From Companilactobacillus bobalius (GTDB taxonomy: Bacteria > Bacillota > Bacilli > Lactobacillales > Lactobacillaceae): a stretch of 16,323 bases of DNA. The stretch covers positions 1 through 16,323 of the forward strand of contig NZ_LNUA01000007.1 in NCBI RefSeq assembly GCF_009764355.1. Reading direction: 5' to 3'. The translations under genes and the position numbers were made by a program. Below the pieces are notes generated by a model. That model was not told where the DNA came from and did no database searches. It saw nothing but the letters and a program-made list of their open reading frames with translations. Shown piece after piece: positions 14,047-16,323 of the stretch; position 1 is the first letter of the stretch; the number at the start of each line of letters is the position of its first letter.

Positions 14047-14319
14047 CTAGCCTTCTTCCATCCACTTAGCAAAATTTGGGGCTTTCGTTTTATCGTAATG
14101 GCCATCCTTAGCAACATCAACTGTTTCAGCTGGCACATCCTTAAGTAAATGATGCCAATCTACTTTAGTTGGCACTTTTGCGATAACAATTTCTTGATTA
14201 TCATTAAGTGAAACAATGACTTCATCGCCTGAACTAATATTGAGCTTTTTACGAAATTCTGACGGTAGAACAAATTGGCCTTTCACGGAAAACCTTTTGG
14301 TAATTGTCTTATTTATCAT
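14047..14319 (-). CDS. AbrB/MazE-type antitoxin-like protein
   Basis: A 90-residue protein whose first half is a swapped-hairpin AbrB DNA-binding domain (RFSVKGQFVLPSEFRKKLNISSGDEVIVSL). The second half (from about residue 50, KVDWHHLLKDVPAETVDVAKDG) would be the toxin-binding or partner region. Such proteins bind their own promoter and neutralise a MazF/PemK- or PIN-type toxin. GGAGGG lies 8 bases before the ATG and a good promoter lies upstream. No intact toxin gene follows; only a frame without a start codon remains before the IS5 element. It may be an orphan antitoxin or an ordinary AbrB-type regulator. Confidence 0.85.
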   Translation of the reverse strand: MINKTITKRFSVKGQFVLPSEFRKKLNISSGDEVIVSLNDNQEIVIAKVPTKVDWHHLLKDVPAETVDVAKDGHYDKTKAPNFAKWMEEG

Positions 14320-14365
14320 AATTAAAGCCCTCCATAAAGTACCCTTGGGTCTTACTTCATTTAAG

Positions 14366-14395
14366 ATTATATTGGATGAAAGATTTAAAAGTAAA
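14366..14395 (-). promoter_or_regulatory. Promoter of the AbrB-like gene
   Basis: On the - strand TTTACT (14390-14395) and a perfect TATAAT (14366-14371) are 18 bp apart, and the start codon follows 46 bases later. It points away from the multicopper oxidase gene. Confidence 0.7.
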
Positions 14396-14516
14396 GGGAC
14401 TTAATTCGACGCTTTATGCAGTTGTTGACATTTTGATCACTGAAGATTTGCCTGGCTCCCCCCAAAAAAACAGTCTTGAACGATGAAGACGTTTGGTATA
14501 AACTAGCATTGACGTC

Positions 14517-14526
14517 TACATATGTA
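14517..14526. promoter_or_regulatory. CopY-type operator upstream of the multicopper oxidase
   Basis: TACATATGTA matches TACANNTGTA and is a full palindrome. It lies 31 bases before the chosen start codon. A TATAAA at 14497-14502 is a possible -10, which would put the box just after the transcription start; a TTGACG at 14509-14514 has no good -10 partner. Either way the box would couple the oxidase to the same repressor as the ATPase operon. Confidence 0.72.
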
Positions 14527-14557
14527 AACTTGCTGACACAATTAGGAGATGGGGATA

Positions 14558-16096
14558 TTGAAGAAGAAAACAGCGTGGATCATCATTGGCGTGATTGTGG
14601 CGATTATCGTGGTGGGAAATGTCGGTTGGTTTGTCCATACCCAACAGCATTCACAGTCTTCCAGCTCAAATCGTAGCGGAATGATGGGCAGCTGGAGTGG
14701 ATCTTCCGGTCATTCGATGATGGGTGGTAACTCATCCGGTCGCGCCCAGCGAAATTCGGATACGGATGTCCCACTCAAAACGGCGACCACTGCAGCGAAA
14801 AGATTGGCGGTACCGCCAATCTTAAAGCCGACCAAAAAATCGGGTGATTCGGTTTACTACACATTGAAGGCCGAGGCCGGCACCACAACCTTTAAACCAG
14901 GCGTTAAAACGAAGACGATGGGCTATGATGGATCGTACCTCGGACCGACAATTCGTGTCCGTCGGGGGCAAACTGTCCACACTAAGGTGGTTAATCAATT
15001 GAACCAACGGACTTCGCTGCACTGGCACGGTGCCCTGGTTCCTGGAAAGGCGGATGGTGGGCCGTTCGAACCAATTGCTGCGGGAAAGACCAAGCAAACC
15101 ACGTTTAAGGTTGACCAGCAGGCAGCCACCTTGTGGTATCACCCCCACGCCATGGGTACCACCGCCAGTCAGGTATATCACGGCTTGGCGGGTTTCATGT
15201 TGGTGGACGACCAGAACAGCCAGAAGTTGAATCTCCCTAAAAAGTACGGTGTTGATGACTTTCCATTGGTCGTTCAGGATCGAACCTTTAGTAAGGCGGG
15301 TCAGTTCGACTATCAAGCCGACTACAACGCTGATGGCACCGAAGGCAATACGCTTCTGGTCAACGGGACGCTCAACCCATACATTAACGTAACCACCAAT
15401 CAGGTGCGGCTGCGACTGCTCAATGGTTCAAATGCCCGCACCTATCATTTCACCTTAAATCATGGCGCCACGATACGCCAAATCGCGACCGATGGTGGAT
15501 TCCTCAACCAGCCGGTGAAGATGAATCAGATTGATCTGGCACCGGGTCAGCGGGCAGAAGTGGTTGTCAATACCGCTAACGCAACTTCGAAGAACGTGGC
15601 TCTACGGACCAACGGGCAGCGGGTTCTGCAACTGCGACTACATTCCAAGCGAACCGGGAGCCGAACATTGCCAGTTAAATTGAATCACCTGACGCCCACC
15701 AAGCAGCTGAACCAATTTGGCTTGAAACACCAGACAATTAGTTTTAGCGGCATGGGGCGGATGGTTCGGATTAATGGTCGGGTTTACAATCCCGATCGAA
15801 TTGACCTGACCGCCAAGCCGCACACCAATCAGATTTGGAACCTCACCAATAACGATTCGATGATGGGCGGCATGGATCATCCGTTTCATATTCACGGTGC
15901 CCAATTTCGAATTCTGTCCGTCAACGGTAAACGTCCCTCAGCAGCAGAATCTGGATTAATGGACGTTGTTAACTTGAAGCCTGGTAAGAAAGTCCGCGTT
16001 CTAATGAGCTTCCATGATCGTGGCATCTTTGTTTATCACTGTCATAATTTGGAACACGAGGAGAATGGGATGATGGGGCAGGTTAAGGTGGAATAG
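14558..16096 (+). CDS. Multicopper oxidase (CueO/CotA-like)
   Basis: A 512-residue exported or membrane-anchored oxidase that oxidises substrates such as Cu(I) and reduces oxygen to water. The N-terminus has KKK and a hydrophobic segment (about 6-24), then a Met/Ser/Gly-rich linker (SGMMGSW, HSMMGG). Three cupredoxin domains follow with all four copper motifs: HWHG (H155, H157), WYHPH (H195), HPFHIH (from H441) and HCHNLEHEENGMM (from H494; type 1 ligands C495, H500 and probably M505). The TTG at 14558 is preferred because AGGAG lies 9 bases before it; the in-frame ATG at 14549 directly abuts that site. A cop box precedes it. GC content is higher than in the copper ATPase operon, so it was probably acquired separately. 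Confidence 0.93.
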   Translation: MKKKTAWIIIGVIVAIIVVGNVGWFVHTQQHSQSSSSNRSGMMGSWSGSSGHSMMGGNSSGRAQRNSDTDVPLKTATTAAKRLAVPPILKPTKKSGDSVYYTLKAEAGTTTFKPGVKTKTMGYDGSYLGPTIRVRRGQTVHTKVVNQLNQRTSLHWHGALVPGKADGGPFEPIAAGKTKQTTFKVDQQAATLWYHPHAMGTTASQVYHGLAGFMLVDDQNSQKLNLPKKYGVDDFPLVVQDRTFSKAGQFDYQADYNADGTEGNTLLVNGTLNPYINVTTNQVRLRLLNGSNARTYHFTLNHGATIRQIATDGGFLNQPVKMNQIDLAPGQRAEVVVNTANATSKNVALRTNGQRVLQLRLHSKRTGSRTLPVKLNHLTPTKQLNQFGLKHQTISFSGMGRMVRINGRVYNPDRIDLTAKPHTNQIWNLTNNDSMMGGMDHPFHIHGAQFRILSVNGKRPSAAESGLMDVVNLKPGKKVRVLMSFHDRGIFVYHCHNLEHEENGMMGQVKVE

Positions 16097-16195
16097 CGGG
16101 CTATTTCTTGTTCGGTCCGCCTTCAAGCCACTTTGATTGACCACCCAATCGTTCGAGACTAAACTGACTCCAAAAGTGAATCGAGGGGAAGGATC

Positions 16196-16309
16196 ATGAC
16201 AGACAAACCGTTAGTAACCATTTCAATTCCTGCATACAATCTGGGCAGTTACCTTGATAAAACGCTGACCAGCATCGCAAATCAAACCTATCAAAACGGT
16301 AGATTGTAA
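16196..16309 (+). pseudogene. Family 2 glycosyltransferase, truncated after about 34 codons
   Basis: The frame starts at an ATG with AGGGGAAGG just upstream and encodes LVTISIPAYNLGSYLDKTL then SIANQTYQN, the start of a GT-A fold family 2 glycosyltransferase; the catalytic DD and DXD motifs are not reached. After QN the terminal repeat supplies GRL and a stop. Such enzymes usually build exopolysaccharide or wall polymers. Sequence at the other end of the window does not continue the gene, so it is cut in this molecule. Confidence 0.8.
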
Positions 16310-16322
16310 AATTAATCCGAAC
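16298..16322. repeat. Terminal inverted repeat, right copy (IS tip)
   Basis: Exact reverse complement of bases 1-25, starting GGTAGATTGT at the edge of the glycosyltransferase remnant. It marks the second border of an insertion sequence that is not itself in the window. Confidence 0.8.
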
Positions 16323-16323
16323 G

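Noticed and set aside
14822..15316. A 164-codon antisense frame in the multicopper oxidase gene
   Set aside because: The + strand protein has all copper motifs; the antisense frame shows no recognisable domain or start signal.
16092..16106. Terminator at the end of the multicopper oxidase gene
   Set aside because: AATAG and CTATT make only a five-base stem with a short broken T-run, too weak to call.
1..16323. CRISPR array, tRNA, rRNA, plasmid replication gene or iteron origin
   Set aside because: No regularly spaced repeats, no cloverleaf or rRNA signature and no Rep-like protein was seen on either strand.

Overview
The window looks like accessory DNA, most likely plasmid or a mobile island, from a Lactobacillaceae bacterium. 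The reasons are strong AGGAGG-type ribosome binding sites, low-to-moderate GC, a DUF3737 protein, an AbrB-type antitoxin and IS66, IS6 and IS5 family elements typical of lactobacilli. No rRNA, tRNA, CRISPR array, replication gene or origin was seen. Species and replicon type are inference. The two ends of the window carry the same 25-base sequence in inverted orientation (1-25 and 16298-16322). This suggests the contig was cut at two copies, or at one copy on a circle, of the same insertion sequence.

Region 1 (about 58-7548) is a copper-handling island on the + strand. A promoter overlapped by two CopY-type boxes (TACANNTGTA) drives two small cupredoxins, a Cu(I)-exporting P1B ATPase without N-terminal metal-binding domains, and a CopZ-like chaperone, ending at a terminator. 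Next come an OmpR-type response regulator and an overlapping sensor kinase, then a large nested hairpin. After it lie a second prolipoprotein diacylglyceryl transferase (lgt), two tiny Met/His-rich membrane proteins with coiled-coil tails, and a DUF3737 beta-helix protein, closed by a 19-bp terminator stem.

Region 2 (7625-13848) is a mosaic of insertion sequences. It holds a complete IS66-type element (7625-9968; tnpA, tnpB and tnpC on the - strand), a glutamate-cysteine ligase gene (gshA) with higher GC, a complete IS6-family element (11540-12358), a fragment of an XRE-type membrane regulator cut at both ends, and a complete IS5-family element (12971-13848) whose transposase needs a -1 frameshift on seven A's. 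The IS66 and IS6 elements lack target duplications, so deletions or rearrangements probably assembled this region.

Region 3 (13850-16323) has an AbrB/MazE-like antitoxin with its own promoter on the - strand, a possible remnant after it, and a complete multicopper oxidase on the + strand preceded by a third CopY box. The last gene is a family 2 glycosyltransferase cut after about 34 codons by the terminal repeat.

Taken together, the cupredoxins, CopZ and ATPase would capture and export Cu(I). The oxidase would oxidise Cu(I) outside the membrane, the two-component pair would sense copper or envelope stress, and gshA could add thiol buffering. The shared boxes imply a CopY-type repressor encoded outside the window. 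That joint scheme is inferred from gene families and context, not shown.
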